A stretch of 64,000 nt of DNA from Claveliimonas acetigenes (GCF_025567385.1 NZ_JAOQJU010000005.1:62001-126000); one strand, 5' to 3'. Numbered from the stretch's first letter, positions 7,742 through 16,658 are shown. The notes: generated from the sequence alone by a model not told the origin. A program made the numbers and translations.

Positions 7742-9796
7742 TTATATGTCTCCTTTCTCGATCATCATATCCAGCGTCCGCTTCACTTCTCTGACCCCTC
7801 TGTCCAGATCCGTATAATCAAACTGTGCCCCCGAAGCATTCATATGACCGCCTCCGCCCAGTTTTTCCATAATAATCTGCACGTTCACCTCATCAATGGA
7901 TCTTGCACTGACATAGACTCTTCCATTATATACCGTCAATACGAAAGATGCTTTAATCCCTTCAATATCCAAAAGCTCGTTGGCTGCCTGCGCTCCGACG
8001 ATGGTAGGGCTCTCCACATTCAGATGTTCGCCCTTCGCAATGGCGAATTCCTTCCGGTACACCTCTGCCCGGCTGATAATCTCCGCCTTCGCCCGGTAAC
8101 TGTCCATATTGTCCCGTAGGAGCTTGCGCACATAAGAAATATCCGTTCCGCAGCGGCGTAAGAATGCCGCAGCTTCAAAGGTACGGACTCCTGCACGATT
8201 CATAAAATTGTTCGTATCTATCATAATTCCGGCGTACAGACAATTCGCTTCTATGACCGGAATCTTAATATCATCCACAATATACTGCAGTACCTCCGAC
8301 ACCATTTCACACGCCGAAGACGCATAAGGCTCAATATAAGACAGTAAAGCATTGTCAATATTATCACTGCTCTGCCTGTGGTGATCCAGAACGACAATCG
8401 TCTTCGTCCTTCCCAGAAGCTCTTCACATTCCGTCATCTTAGGCCGGTTCGTATCTACTACTACTACCATGGAATTGCCATCCACCATCTCTTTCGCCTC
8501 TGCCGATGTTACAAACAAGTCGTCAGGATACTTAGAATTCTTCATGAATTCTTCATACAGCGGCCGGACCGACACGGATATATCATTAATGACAATGTGC
8601 GCCTTCTTCTGAAGTGCCGCGGCTGCACGGTAGATACCGATACTTGCGCCAAAAGAATCCACATCCGTCATCTTATGCCCCATTACAAAAATATTGTCCT
8701 TCACCATCATGAATTCCCGCAGCGCCTCCGCCTTCACGCGCGCCTTCACACGGGTATTCTTAGCCGTCTGTTCCCTCTTACCACCATAATAGGTAATCCC
8801 GTGGCAGTCCTTAATCACCGCCTGGTCTCCTCCCCGGGCAAGTGCAAGATCAATCGCAGCGCGGGCATAGTTATAGCTCTGGGCATAGGTATCCTTGCTT
8901 AATCCCCAGCCAATACTGAGCGTCGCAGGAATCCCATTTCCGATATTGACAGACTTCACATCCTCCAGCAGAGAAAACCTGTCTTCTTCCATCTGCTTAA
9001 AATAATGCTTCTTCACAACGATAAAATATTTATCCGGCTCCATCTTCTTGACAATTCCGTCAAGCCTCGCAACATACTGGTTAATCTTACGTTCAATCAA
9101 CGCCAGCAGAAGGCTCTGGCGAACCTCCTCCACCGTATTGATAACTTCATCATAGTTGTCAATATAAATCAGCCCGGCAACCAAACGCTGCTCTTCATTT
9201 TCCTTAATATAAACATTCAGTTCCGTCACATCCTGCAGATAGACCGCAATAAAATACTCCTTCTCCTCAGGAAGCTGCAGGAGCTGTTCCGTATCGCTGA
9301 AGCCTTCTACCGACACTCTGCGAAGCTCAGCACGGTACTCCCGGTCCTCATAATATACCTCCATTGTCACCGTCTGCGCCTCATCCTTCGGGAAAATGCT
9401 CCGGTTCAGCTCCGGTACATATTTACTCAGGTGTGCGCCCTTCTTAAATCTGCCGCCAATAATCTTCTCAAACTGATCGTTCATCCAGAGCAGCCTGCCG
9501 TCATCCAGCAAAATCGCGTAGGGCACTGCCAGCTCCTTCAAAAGCGTATTCTGCACAATCCCATACTGTGCGGCAAATTCCACCAAATCCTTTAATATCA
9601 GGGATTTATTATAGAAATACAGGATACCGACCACCACCATGTAGACCAGCACGAAAATCAACATAATCGTTCCCGCCCTCCGGTCCGTCCGGTATATCCA
9701 AACAGTCATTGCAATCAAAACCACTATCATGACTGCCGGCCACTGCATATATAATCTCAGCTGCCCTTTTAATCGTACATTCGGTTTTTCTTTCAT
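7742..9796 (-). CDS. gdpP: Cyclic-di-AMP phosphodiesterase, GdpP-like DHH/DHHA1 protein
   Basis: Membrane protein expected to hydrolyse the second messenger c-di-AMP to pApA. From the chosen start (684 residues) there are two membrane helices (about 14-35 and 40-62), a PAS-like sensor segment (about 75-160), a degenerate GGDEF domain (about 165-300), and the DHH domain with MGHKMTDVDSFG, VVVDTNRP and the VLDHHR motif, then DHHA1 ending GGGGHMNASGAQF. The GGDEF active-site motif is absent, as is usual in GdpP. I chose ATG 9796 because GAGGG lies at the right distance. The longer frame to 9826 would begin at or upstream of the transcription start predicted from the extended -10 at 9832-9837. 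Confidence 0.92.
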   Translation of the reverse strand: MKEKPNVRLKGQLRLYMQWPAVMIVVLIAMTVWIYRTDRRAGTIMLIFVLVYMVVVGILYFYNKSLILKDLVEFAAQYGIVQNTLLKELAVPYAILLDDGRLLWMNDQFEKIIGGRFKKGAHLSKYVPELNRSIFPKDEAQTVTMEVYYEDREYRAELRRVSVEGFSDTEQLLQLPEEKEYFIAVYLQDVTELNVYIKENEEQRLVAGLIYIDNYDEVINTVEEVRQSLLLALIERKINQYVARLDGIVKKMEPDKYFIVVKKHYFKQMEEDRFSLLEDVKSVNIGNGIPATLSIGWGLSKDTYAQSYNYARAAIDLALARGGDQAVIKDCHGITYYGGKREQTAKNTRVKARVKAEALREFMMVKDNIFVMGHKMTDVDSFGASIGIYRAAAALQKKAHIVINDISVSVRPLYEEFMKNSKYPDDLFVTSAEAKEMVDGNSMVVVVDTNRPKMTECEELLGRTKTIVVLDHHRQSSDNIDNALLSYIEPYASSACEMVSEVLQYIVDDIKIPVIEANCLYAGIMIDTNNFMNRAGVRTFEAAAFLRRCGTDISYVRKLLRDNMDSYRAKAEIISRAEVYRKEFAIAKGEHLNVESPTIVGAQAANELLDIEGIKASFVLTVYNGRVYVSARSIDEVNVQIIMEKLGGGGHMNASGAQFDYTDLDRGVREVKRTLDMMIEKGDI

Positions 9797-9831
9797 AGCC
9801 TGTCCCTCAAAATTTAAAAACTGCACATCGT

Positions 9832-9860
9832 ATTATAACATCTTTTCGTTTAAATGAAAA
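9832..9860 (-). promoter_or_regulatory. Promoter of the gdpP-rplI-dnaB operon
   Basis: On the minus strand an extended -10 TGTTATAAT (core 9832-9837) is preceded at 17 bp by TTTTCA (9855-9860). The predicted start near 9825 supports the ATG at 9796 as the true gdpP start. Confidence 0.65.
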
Positions 9861-9862
9861 GC

Positions 9863-10876
9863 TTAGTTATATCCGTTTGGATTCTGAGACTGCCACCTCC
9901 AGGTGTCCCTGCACATCTCATCCAGGCCTCTCTTTGCCTTCCATCCGAGTACTCTGGCCGCTTTCGTCGGATCTGCGTAGCACATATCAATGTCCCCCGC
10001 CCTTCTCGGCTTAATCTCGTAAGGAATTTCTTTCCCGCATGCCTTAGAAAAGGCTTTCACCATATCCAGCACCGAGTACCCGGTACCGGTTCCCAGGTTG
10101 ATAATATCCAGCCCCGGATTGGTGAAAATGTATTTAATCGCCTTCACGTGCCCGTCCGCAAGGTCCACCACATGGATATAGTCTCTCACGCCCGTTCCGT
10201 CCGGCGTATGGTAATCATTTCCAAATACCCCCAGTTTCTCTAGCTTCCCGACAGCAACCTGTGAGATATAAGGCATCAGATTATTGGGGATTCCCTTTGG
10301 ATCCTCTCCGATTCTTCCACTCTCGTGAGCACCCACCGGGTTAAAATAACGCAGAAGAATGACGTTCCATTCCGGATGCGCCTTCTGTAAGTCTGTCATA
10401 ATCTGCTCCATCATGGATTTCGTCCAGCCATAAGGATTGGTACACTGTCCCTTCGGGCAGTCTTCCGTAATCGGCATCACTTCCGGGCTGCCGTAAACGG
10501 TAGCGGAAGAACTGAACACAATGTTCTTAACTCCCATTTTCTCCATCACGCCAAGAAGCGTCAGTGTCCCCGTAATATTATTCTGATAATATTCCAACGG
10601 GTTCTGCACAGACTCGCCTACCGCCTTAAGCGCCGCACAGTGGATGACCGCCTCGACCTCTTCTGCAGCAAACAGCTTCTCCAGGCTCGCCGCGTCCAGA
10701 ACATCTCCCTCGTAGAACCGGATGGTTTTCCCCGTCAGTTCCTCGACTCTGCGGATGGATTCCCTGGAAGAATTGCAGAGATTGTCGTAGATTACCACCT
10801 CGTACCCTTCCTTCAAAAGCTCCAGCGCCGTATGGCTTCCGATGTAGCCTGCGCCTCCTGTAATTAAAATAGCCAT
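9863..10876 (-). CDS. galE: UDP-glucose 4-epimerase
   Basis: Interconverts UDP-glucose and UDP-galactose in the Leloir pathway and supplies UDP-galactose for surface polysaccharides. The 337 residues form a Rossmann-fold short-chain dehydrogenase/reductase with the NAD motif GGAGYIGSH (about 7-15), the catalytic Ser/Thr segment FSSSATVYG (about 121-129) and the YxxxK pair in YGWTK (about 148-152). Length matches bacterial GalE. AGGAGG precedes the ATG, and the upstream nucleotidyltransferase gene ends 25 bases before it. The pair suggests a sugar-nucleotide supply unit. Confidence 0.95.
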   Translation of the reverse strand: MAILITGGAGYIGSHTALELLKEGYEVVIYDNLCNSSRESIRRVEELTGKTIRFYEGDVLDAASLEKLFAAEEVEAVIHCAALKAVGESVQNPLEYYQNNITGTLTLLGVMEKMGVKNIVFSSSATVYGSPEVMPITEDCPKGQCTNPYGWTKSMMEQIMTDLQKAHPEWNVILLRYFNPVGAHESGRIGEDPKGIPNNLMPYISQVAVGKLEKLGVFGNDYHTPDGTGVRDYIHVVDLADGHVKAIKYIFTNPGLDIINLGTGTGYSVLDMVKAFSKACGKEIPYEIKPRRAGDIDMCYADPTKAARVLGWKAKRGLDEMCRDTWRWQSQNPNGYN

Positions 10877-10901
10877 GATTCATACCTCCTGCTTTTATTC
10901 A

Positions 10902-11822
10902 TTATTCCCACAGATGTACCGGATATTTCCCGGTTTCTTTCATTTCCCGGATCGCAGCCACTACCACCGGCTTATCCTCTTTGTAGGTCACGCCGTACCA
11001 TTTATCCGCAGACTTCAGCACGGCTACCGCCGCCCTGTCTGTCTCCACCAGACGGCTCACCACCGCCGGAAGGAAATATTCACACTTCATAGGATTCGTT
11101 TTCAGTCCTTCTTCCAAAAATGCCGGGAAGCCTTCCCGAATCTCCTTCAGTATGCTTGCCGTAAATCCCCACATATTCATGGAAACCACCGAATCTGCCG
11201 GAACAGACTGCCAGGTTGCGCCATCATCCTCTGTAAATGCAATGCCGCCGTCACGCTTTTCAATCCTTGTGCGCTCCCGGATTGCAGTCAGTTCACCATT
11301 TTCATTCATACTGCAGATGCCGCGGGCCACATGCCCGTTATCTGTAACCGTATTGCCAAGCTGATAGCCTACCATGGTATAACGGTATTTCTCATCATCC
11401 CCATGAGAAGCAAGATAATCATAAATCAGACGGAACGCCTCCTGCCCATAATAATCGTCTGCGTTAATTACAGCGAACGGACCGTCCACTTCGTCTATAC
11501 AGCTAAGGACTGCATGCGCCGTCCCCCAGGGCTTCACCCGTCCTTCCGGCACGGCAAACCCGTCGGGAATGTTAGAAAGTTCCTGATAGACATACGCAGT
11601 TTCCATATATTTTGCTATACGGTTGCCTACAGCCTCTTTGAAATCTGCTTCATTCTCCCTCTTGATAATAAAGACCACCTTCTCAAATCCGGCACGTCTG
11701 GCATCATACATGGAAAAATCCATGATAATATGTCCCTCATCATCTACCGGATCAATCTGCTTCAGCCCGCCGTAGCGGCTTCCCATTCCCGCCGCCATAA
11801 TTACTAATACTGGTTTTTTCAT
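10902..11822 (-). CDS. Sugar-phosphate nucleotidyltransferase family protein
   Basis: Probable nucleotide transferase that activates a sugar 1-phosphate; the exact sugar is not known. The 306-residue protein begins with the nucleotide-binding motif VIMAAGMGSRYGGLKQ (compare GxGTR of the NTP_transferase fold), then GTAHAVL and the metal-site segment VINADDYYG. It lies directly before galE, so a role in UDP-hexose or polysaccharide precursor supply is likely (inference). The start is ATG 11822, with GGAGG seven bases upstream. An in-frame ATG ten codons earlier would overlap the previous gene and lacks a good site. Confidence 0.8.
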   Translation of the reverse strand: MKKPVLVIMAAGMGSRYGGLKQIDPVDDEGHIIMDFSMYDARRAGFEKVVFIIKRENEADFKEAVGNRIAKYMETAYVYQELSNIPDGFAVPEGRVKPWGTAHAVLSCIDEVDGPFAVINADDYYGQEAFRLIYDYLASHGDDEKYRYTMVGYQLGNTVTDNGHVARGICSMNENGELTAIRERTRIEKRDGGIAFTEDDGATWQSVPADSVVSMNMWGFTASILKEIREGFPAFLEEGLKTNPMKCEYFLPAVVSRLVETDRAAVAVLKSADKWYGVTYKEDKPVVVAAIREMKETGKYPVHLWE

Positions 11823-11841
11823 CACTGTCCTCCGTGTTTCA

Positions 11842-13017
11842 CTATTTTTCATCCAGAACTTTCTTAAGAACCGTAATTCCCTTATCTATCTCCTCATACG
11901 TAATGGTAAGCGGCGGCAGAAAACGAAGCCTTGTCTTCGCTGTCAGTACCAACAGTCCCTCCGCTGCGCATCTTCCGGCCACTTCGCCTGCCGTATAGCC
12001 TTCCGCCAGTTCTGCGCCCAGCATGAGTCCCATTCCGCTCACTTCCACTACCTGCGGAATTTCCAGCAGCTTCCTCCGCAGATATTCTGCTTTTTTCTTC
12101 ACTTCATCCAGAAATTCCGGCTGCAATACCTTATCCAGCACATACCGCGCTCCTGCGCATGCTACCGGATTTCCGCCGAACGTAGAACCATGCTGGCCGT
12201 ATCCCAACACTTCCTCCACCTTCTTTGACATTAAGATTCCGCCGATGGGCAGTCCTCCGCCCAGCCCTTTCGCAAGGGTCACCACATCCGGCTGCACGCC
12301 ATACTGTTCATAGCAGAGGAAGGTTCCGGTACGGGAAATCCCTGTCTGGATTTCATCAATCACAAACACCAGATCCTTCTCCCGGCAGATTTTCTCAATT
12401 TCTTTCACGAATTTCTCAGGAACCGGAACAACACCGCCCTCTCCCTGGATCAATTCCAGCATAATACCGCACACACTGTCATCCAGCGCCGCATACAGCC
12501 CGTCAATGTCTCCCGCATCCACATAGCGGAATCCTTCCGTCAGCGGCAGAAAATACTGGTGGAACACTTCCTGTCCGGTTGCCGCCAGCGTGGTAATGGT
12601 TCTTCCATGGAAAGAATTATTCAGCGTAATCACCGTACTACATTTCTCCCCGTGTTTCTCCATTCCGTACTTTCTTGCAATCTTGAGCGCGCACTCATTC
12701 GCCTCTGCTCCTGAATTTCCAAAGAATACTTTCGAAAATCCTGTATACTCACAGAGCTTCTGCGCCACGTCTCCATCCGGCTGCGAATAATACAAATTGG
12801 AAATATGCTGCAGCGTATGAGCCTGCTCTGACACTGCATCTGCCCAGCCTTGATCCGCAAAGCCCAGACTGTTCACTCCGATACCGCTGGTAAAATCTAT
12901 ATATTCCTTTTCCTCCGCATCATAGCCCGTGGTGCCCTTGCCACGTATGATGGAGACCGGAAAACGGTTATATGTATGACAGATATATTTTTTATCTTTT
13001 TCCTGAATCTTGTCCAT
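11842..13017 (-). CDS. argD: Acetylornithine-type aminotransferase (class III PLP enzyme)
   Basis: PLP-dependent aminotransferase of the acetylornithine/succinyldiaminopimelate/ornithine group, 391 residues. Visible signatures are the substrate and PLP region FFGNSGAEANECALK (about 97), NSFHGRT, the PLP-contacting VIDEIQTGISRTG, and the Schiff-base lysine in TLAKGLGGGLPIGG (about 250). Length and motifs fit ArgD. No other arginine genes are adjacent; it heads a transcript with the nucleotidyltransferase and galE, an unusual company for argD. Related omega-aminotransferases acting on other amino groups cannot be excluded. AGGAGGAG precedes the start. Confidence 0.8.
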   Translation of the reverse strand: MDKIQEKDKKYICHTYNRFPVSIIRGKGTTGYDAEEKEYIDFTSGIGVNSLGFADQGWADAVSEQAHTLQHISNLYYSQPDGDVAQKLCEYTGFSKVFFGNSGAEANECALKIARKYGMEKHGEKCSTVITLNNSFHGRTITTLAATGQEVFHQYFLPLTEGFRYVDAGDIDGLYAALDDSVCGIMLELIQGEGGVVPVPEKFVKEIEKICREKDLVFVIDEIQTGISRTGTFLCYEQYGVQPDVVTLAKGLGGGLPIGGILMSKKVEEVLGYGQHGSTFGGNPVACAGARYVLDKVLQPEFLDEVKKKAEYLRRKLLEIPQVVEVSGMGLMLGAELAEGYTAGEVAGRCAAEGLLVLTAKTRLRFLPPLTITYEEIDKGITVLKKVLDEK

Positions 13018-13043
13018 TCTCTTCTCCTCCTTTTCATGCGTCT

Positions 13044-13072
13044 ATTATAGTACGTTCCGCCTTTTATTACAA
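13044..13072 (-). promoter_or_regulatory. Promoter of the argD - nucleotidyltransferase - galE transcript
   Basis: On the minus strand TTGTAA (13067-13072) and TATAAT (13044-13049) are spaced by 17 bp, 26 bases upstream of the argD start codon. Confidence 0.7.
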
Positions 13073-13074
13073 TG

Positions 13075-13110
13075 GTAAAAAAGACCGTCGATGCGCCGAC
13101 GGTCTTTTTC
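13075..13110 (-). terminator. Bidirectional terminator after rpsR
   Basis: AAAAAGACCGTCG and CGACGGTCTTTTT form a 13-bp stem around a 6-base loop; T runs are present on both strands. It ends the rpsF-ssb-rpsR operon. Confidence 0.85.
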
Positions 13111-13125
13111 TTCCATTATCTTCTA

Positions 13126-13392
13126 TTAATCCTGAACATATGGCATTAACGCAATATGTCTCGCTCTCTTGATTGCTACGGTAAGAGCTCTCTGATGCTT
13201 TGCACAGTTTCCTGTGATTCTTCTCGGAAGGATCTTTCCTCTTTCAGAGATATATTTTCTTAATTTCGCTACATCCTTGTAATCGATTTCGTTATTCTCT
13301 TTCCCACAGAATACACATACTTTTTTTCTTCTGCGTCCGCCGCCTCTTCTCTTGAAGCCGCCTTCCGGACGATTTCCTTTATCGTAAGCCAT
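13126..13392 (-). CDS. rpsR: 30S ribosomal protein S18
   Basis: Small-subunit protein that pairs with S6 on the platform. The 88 residues have a basic, Gly/Arg-rich N-terminus (FKRRGGGRRRKK), a CVFC motif that can bind zinc together with later residues, and the conserved core IDYKDVAKLRKYISERGKILPRRITG and KHQRALTVAIKRARHIALMP. Length is normal. It is the last gene of the rpsF-ssb-rpsR operon and has GGAGG before the ATG. Confidence 0.97.
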   Translation of the reverse strand: MAYDKGNRPEGGFKRRGGGRRRKKVCVFCGKENNEIDYKDVAKLRKYISERGKILPRRITGNCAKHQRALTVAIKRARHIALMPYVQD

Positions 13393-13428
13393 GATGCTTT
13401 ACCTCCTATCCTATTTCTAATGAAACTC

Positions 13429-13869
13429 TTAACTAAACGGCAGCTCCTCATCAATTCCATCCGGAATATTCATGAAACCGTCTCCTGCCGGTGCACTTGG
13501 CGCCGGAGCCGGAGCCGCCTGATAGCCGCCTGCATTAGCGTCGCTTGCAGCTTTGCTCTCTGCAAATTCCTGTTCTTCTACAACAACCTCTGTCGTATAG
13601 ACCTTCACGCCATCCTTATTCGTATAGCTTCCCGTCTGGATGCGTCCGCTGATTGTAACGCGGAGTCCCTGATGGTAATATTTCTCTGCGTGCTCCGCCT
13701 GTCTGCCAAAAGCGACACACGGAATAAAATCTGCGGTTGCTTCTCCGTCTCTTCTAAAACGCCGGTCTACTGCTAACGTATATCTGGCAATCGCCAGTGG
13801 AGTCGCTCCCTGTGAATATCTCACTTCCGGGTCTCTTGTCAGGCGTCCCATCAAAATAACTTTATTCAT
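13429..13869 (-). CDS. ssb: Single-stranded DNA-binding protein
   Basis: Protects single-stranded DNA and recruits replication and repair proteins. The 146 residues contain the OB fold (MNKVILMGRLTRDPEVRY... to about 105), a flexible Ala/Pro/Gly-rich linker, and the acidic partner-binding tip ending DEELPFS, equivalent to the DDDIPF tail of other SSBs. It sits between rpsF and rpsR, the classic Firmicute order. Confidence 0.96.
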   Translation of the reverse strand: MNKVILMGRLTRDPEVRYSQGATPLAIARYTLAVDRRFRRDGEATADFIPCVAFGRQAEHAEKYYHQGLRVTISGRIQTGSYTNKDGVKVYTTEVVVEEQEFAESKAASDANAGGYQAAPAPAPSAPAGDGFMNIPDGIDEELPFS

Positions 13870-13886
13870 TCTTCTACCTCACTGTC

Positions 13887-14174
13887 TTATGCTTCCTGTT
13901 TCACGCATAAATATCTGAGTACGTTGTCCATAATGCGAATTCTCTTCTCAACTTCGCCCGGAACTGTAGCGTCAGATTCGAAGTGGACGAAGTAATAATA
14001 TGCTTCTCTCATTTTCTGAATCTCGTAAGCCAATCTCTTCTTACCCCATTCATCAACGTCTGTCACATTGCCGCCGAAACGGGTAACTAATGCCTTTACC
14101 TTTTCGATCACCTGCGCTCTTTCGTCATCTTCGATCTTTGCATTGACTACAACAGCTAACTCATACTTATTCAT
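13887..14174 (-). CDS. rpsF: 30S ribosomal protein S6
   Basis: Small-subunit protein, partner of S18. The 95 residues begin MNKYELAVVVNAKIEDDER and contain GKKRLAYEIQKMREAYYYFVHFES, the normal S6 core with ferredoxin-like fold. AAGGAGGTG lies upstream. It heads the rpsF-ssb-rpsR operon, with a long leader that may carry an autoregulatory structure. Confidence 0.96.
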   Translation of the reverse strand: MNKYELAVVVNAKIEDDERAQVIEKVKALVTRFGGNVTDVDEWGKKRLAYEIQKMREAYYYFVHFESDATVPGEVEKRIRIMDNVLRYLCVKQEA

Positions 14175-14268
14175 GTAGTTTGCACCTCCTTCTGGTCTTT
14201 TGGCTCCCGGATGTATCTGGGAACAAGGATATCCGTCCCTTTACCGGGACAAACATATCATATCACGA
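14175..14268 (-). promoter_or_regulatory. rpsF mRNA leader, candidate S6:S18 autoregulatory structure
   Basis: On the minus strand the leader folds into two hairpins: GTCCC/GGGAC (14235-14239 with 14246-14250) and TCCC/GGGA (14205-14208 with 14219-14222), the second containing CCGG next to its closing stem. S6:S18-binding leaders with a conserved CCG are known upstream of rpsF in many bacteria. The match here is by inspection only. Confidence 0.35.
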
Positions 14269-14274
14269 TTTAAA

Positions 14275-14303
14275 ATAATAACATAGTTTTTCATCTTCCG
14301 CAA
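14275..14303 (-). promoter_or_regulatory. Promoter of the rpsF-ssb-rpsR operon
   Basis: On the minus strand TTGCGG (14298-14303), 17 bp, then the extended -10 TGTTATTAT (core 14275-14280). Confidence 0.6.
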
Positions 14304-14311
14304 GCACTTTT

Positions 14312-14497
14312 TTACTTTTTACGCAGCCCCTTCGTATTTTTTTCCACCAGCTTCCTGGAAATCATAATCTGATGGCCGCACCCCATACATTTCATCCTGA
14401 AATCTGCTCCCACGCGGAGAATCTCCCATTCCTGGCTGCCGCAGGGATGCTTCTTTTTCATTTTCACAACATCGCCCACTTCATATATATATGCCAT
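14312..14497 (-). CDS. DUF951 family small zinc-binding protein
   Basis: A 61-residue protein of the DUF951 family, common in Firmicutes next to rpsF. It reads YEVGDVVKMKKKHPCGSQEW, then GADFRMKCMGCGHQIMISR, with one Cys in the HPCGS element and a CMGC pair that together could hold a metal. The positive charge suggests nucleic-acid or ribosome contact, but the function is unknown. It follows the sortase gene by 22 bases and has AAGGAG before the start, so it is likely co-transcribed with it. Confidence 0.85.
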   Translation of the reverse strand: MAYIYEVGDVVKMKKKHPCGSQEWEILRVGADFRMKCMGCGHQIMISRKLVEKNTKGLRKK

Positions 14498-14519
14498 ACC
14501 AAATCTCCTTCCAAATTGT

Positions 14520-15347
14520 CTATTCTATGATTTCTTCCGACTCTTTCACACCTCTTACCACAAACCGGTCTTCGTTGCTGTCTTTCGTGCAGGTGGAAAG
14601 TGTCACAATCTGATCCCCCACATCCGGCATAATCCCCGTGTCATACGCCGCAACATCCCGGGTCATATTAAGAAACTCCTGATATTCCTCATCCGAAGCA
14701 AATTCTGTCAGGTACGTATCTGAGGTGTCCTTCACCACTCCTGCCGAATAAATGTGATACACAATCTCTCTGCCGTCCGGCGTATAGATGTAAAAATAAG
14801 GATTTGCCTCCCAGAAAGATTTATCTTCATACCTGGCAAGGTCATGAAACATAGAATTGTCTTTCATCCGGTGTCCGTAAATAATGGTATTTCTGTCATT
14901 AAAATCCGACTGGTTATATACATTCACAAAAATAGCTCCCACCGTATTATCATTTGCGGAAAATGTTTTATTCAGATAAAGACTATTGTCCTCCCCCTGA
15001 ACCAGCGGATAGTTAATCTGAGCCGGTTCCGGGTAAAACCGCAGCCACCCTACCGTATCTGGATTTATTTTCAAAAGTTCCTCAAAATTCACGCGGAACC
15101 TGCCGTCTTCTCCGTCGTTTTCCCCGTCTTCTCCTTCTTCTGTGTCCTCATTCGTCAGCGCAAGCTTCCGGATATAGTCATACTCTGACTGCCCTTCCTG
15201 ATATCCCTTAAATATCCGGAACAGTTGAAATGCCGAAACACAGAACACAATCACTGCCACAATCAGTATGATTGTGCTGAATATCCCGCCTTTCTTCCTG
15301 CGCCGCCGTCTTCCTCTGTGGTGCCGTTTTTTTTCAGCCATTTCCAT
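14520..15347 (-). CDS. srtB: Class B sortase
   Basis: Membrane-bound transpeptidase that covalently links proteins to the wall or assembles surface structures. The 275 residues have a very basic N-terminus (HHRGRRRRRKKGG), one membrane helix (about 24-45) and an extracellular sortase fold with the catalytic triad visible as His in IIYGHRM (about 160), Cys in TLSTC (about 254) and Arg in DRFVVRG (about 264). The spacing and the insert between His and Cys fit class B. No LPxTG-type or NPxTN-type substrate is evident in the window; the surface proteins here use SLH domains instead. It starts 12 bases after the desulfidase-like gene. Confidence 0.88.
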   Translation of the reverse strand: MEMAEKKRHHRGRRRRRKKGGIFSTIILIVAVIVFCVSAFQLFRIFKGYQEGQSEYDYIRKLALTNEDTEEGEDGENDGEDGRFRVNFEELLKINPDTVGWLRFYPEPAQINYPLVQGEDNSLYLNKTFSANDNTVGAIFVNVYNQSDFNDRNTIIYGHRMKDNSMFHDLARYEDKSFWEANPYFYIYTPDGREIVYHIYSAGVVKDTSDTYLTEFASDEEYQEFLNMTRDVAAYDTGIMPDVGDQIVTLSTCTKDSNEDRFVVRGVKESEEIIE

Positions 15348-15359
15348 CCCTTCCTGTCC

Positions 15360-16658
15360 TTATTTATTCTGCATAATCTTTACAATTGTCTCTTCTGTTT
15401 TCACCATTCCCGGCGATGCAATCAGTCCCATGTTGCGCATGGTTTCCTCCGGTGTCTTCCCATTGATGCCATGTATACTATCAATACAAACGCCATTCTG
15501 CGCCATGTCCACGGCGCGGAACGCCGCGTCCACTGCCACAATTCCTTTCATGGCGCACCCCTGGTTACCGCCGTCGCAGATCATCCCCGTAAGCCCGGAT
15601 GCCATATTACGGATAACCATGGCAATCTGTTCTTCCGAAGCTTTCCGCAGGTAAGCCAGACCACACGCCATCCCTGTGCCTGCCGCAATCCCGCATCCGC
15701 AGAATGCAGAAAGCTTGCCGGAATATTCCTTGATATACATGGTAATCAGATAGCTGAGCGCCGTCGCCCGCAGCAGGGCATCCTCCGTGACCTCCCCATA
15801 GTTCACCTCATACCAGGCAAACAGCGGCATGGAAGCAATAATTCCGTGCGCTCCGCTCCCGGTAATGCTCATTGCCGGACGGGAAAGTCCCAGCACTCTT
15901 GCCTCGATTGCCCCGTTGCACAGAAGCTGCGCCGTCCGCAAAGCATCTTTAGACACAATTTCATTTCCATTCTCCTTCAGGAGCATAGGACCTATGGTGG
16001 TCTTCTTTGACCGGATGCCTTCTTCCAGAAGCTCCATATTCATAGAAAACGCATTCCGGATAAAACTGATTTCCTGAACCGGCACATTTGCCACATATTC
16101 CAGAATCTGCGCCAATGTATATCTGTGAATGACAGCCCCATCCTCCTGACCATCTTCTCCTTCGGCCCGTGCATGCGTTTTGCATGCCGTCTCCTTTTGA
16201 AAAACGATTTCGCCATTTTTCTCAATCTTCTGTACATCAGTGTGGCCGCCGCTGATGCTGACCCTGCAGCAATCTCTGTCTGTTCTCACCTCGGCGTCAA
16301 TGGTAATTTCCGAGCCCATGTGATCCAGTCTCACATCTATCCGGCCTTCCTCTACCATCTGTTTCGCTTTCTTATTATCTTCCTCTGTGATACTTCCTAA
16401 TGATTCCAGCCCCCGATTTGCATCTGCTGCCACTGCTCCCAGCGCCGCCGCATACAGATTGCCGTACTCCGATGAATTGGGAATCCCACAAGTGAATGCG
16501 TTCTTATACATGCCGGAGTTCAACGCCACTTTAACAGATGCCACTTCTCCCTCCGTGCGCTCCCTTGCCAGCGCCACCGCGAACGCAATCGCTCCCGGCT
16601 CCGTAACTCCAAGTGCCGGCCGCATATCTTCTTTGATTAATCTCGTAAGCTCCCGCAT
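15360..16658 (-). CDS. UPF0597/L-cysteine desulfidase-like (serine dehydratase alpha-like) protein
   Basis: Member of the CyuA/YhaM (UPF0597) family, iron-sulfur enzymes that break L-cysteine into pyruvate, ammonia and sulfide; many databases name them serine dehydratase alpha subunit. The 432 residues show TEPGAIAFAVALA near the N-terminus, SGAHGIIASMPLFAW (about 275), the cysteine-rich SAFCGCGIAAGTG (about 315) and ICDGGNQGCAMK (about 370), which supply the expected cluster ligands. The N-terminal motif often reads GCTEP in this family; here it is GVTEP, so one conserved Cys seems replaced (see findings). It precedes the sortase gene by 12 bases and starts with GGGGAG upstream. Confidence 0.8.
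   Translation of the reverse strand: MRELTRLIKEDMRPALGVTEPGAIAFAVALARERTEGEVASVKVALNSGMYKNAFTCGIPNSSEYGNLYAAALGAVAADANRGLESLGSITEEDNKKAKQMVEEGRIDVRLDHMGSEITIDAEVRTDRDCCRVSISGGHTDVQKIEKNGEIVFQKETACKTHARAEGEDGQEDGAVIHRYTLAQILEYVANVPVQEISFIRNAFSMNMELLEEGIRSKKTTIGPMLLKENGNEIVSKDALRTAQLLCNGAIEARVLGLSRPAMSITGSGAHGIIASMPLFAWYEVNYGEVTEDALLRATALSYLITMYIKEYSGKLSAFCGCGIAAGTGMACGLAYLRKASEEQIAMVIRNMASGLTGMICDGGNQGCAMKGIVAVDAAFRAVDMAQNGVCIDSIHGINGKTPEETMRNMGLIASPGMVKTEETIVKIMQNK

Noticed and set aside
10875..11807. Plus-strand open frame of 310 codons opposite the nucleotidyltransferase gene
   Set aside because: The minus-strand protein has clear family motifs and a ribosome binding site, and the plus-strand frame has neither.
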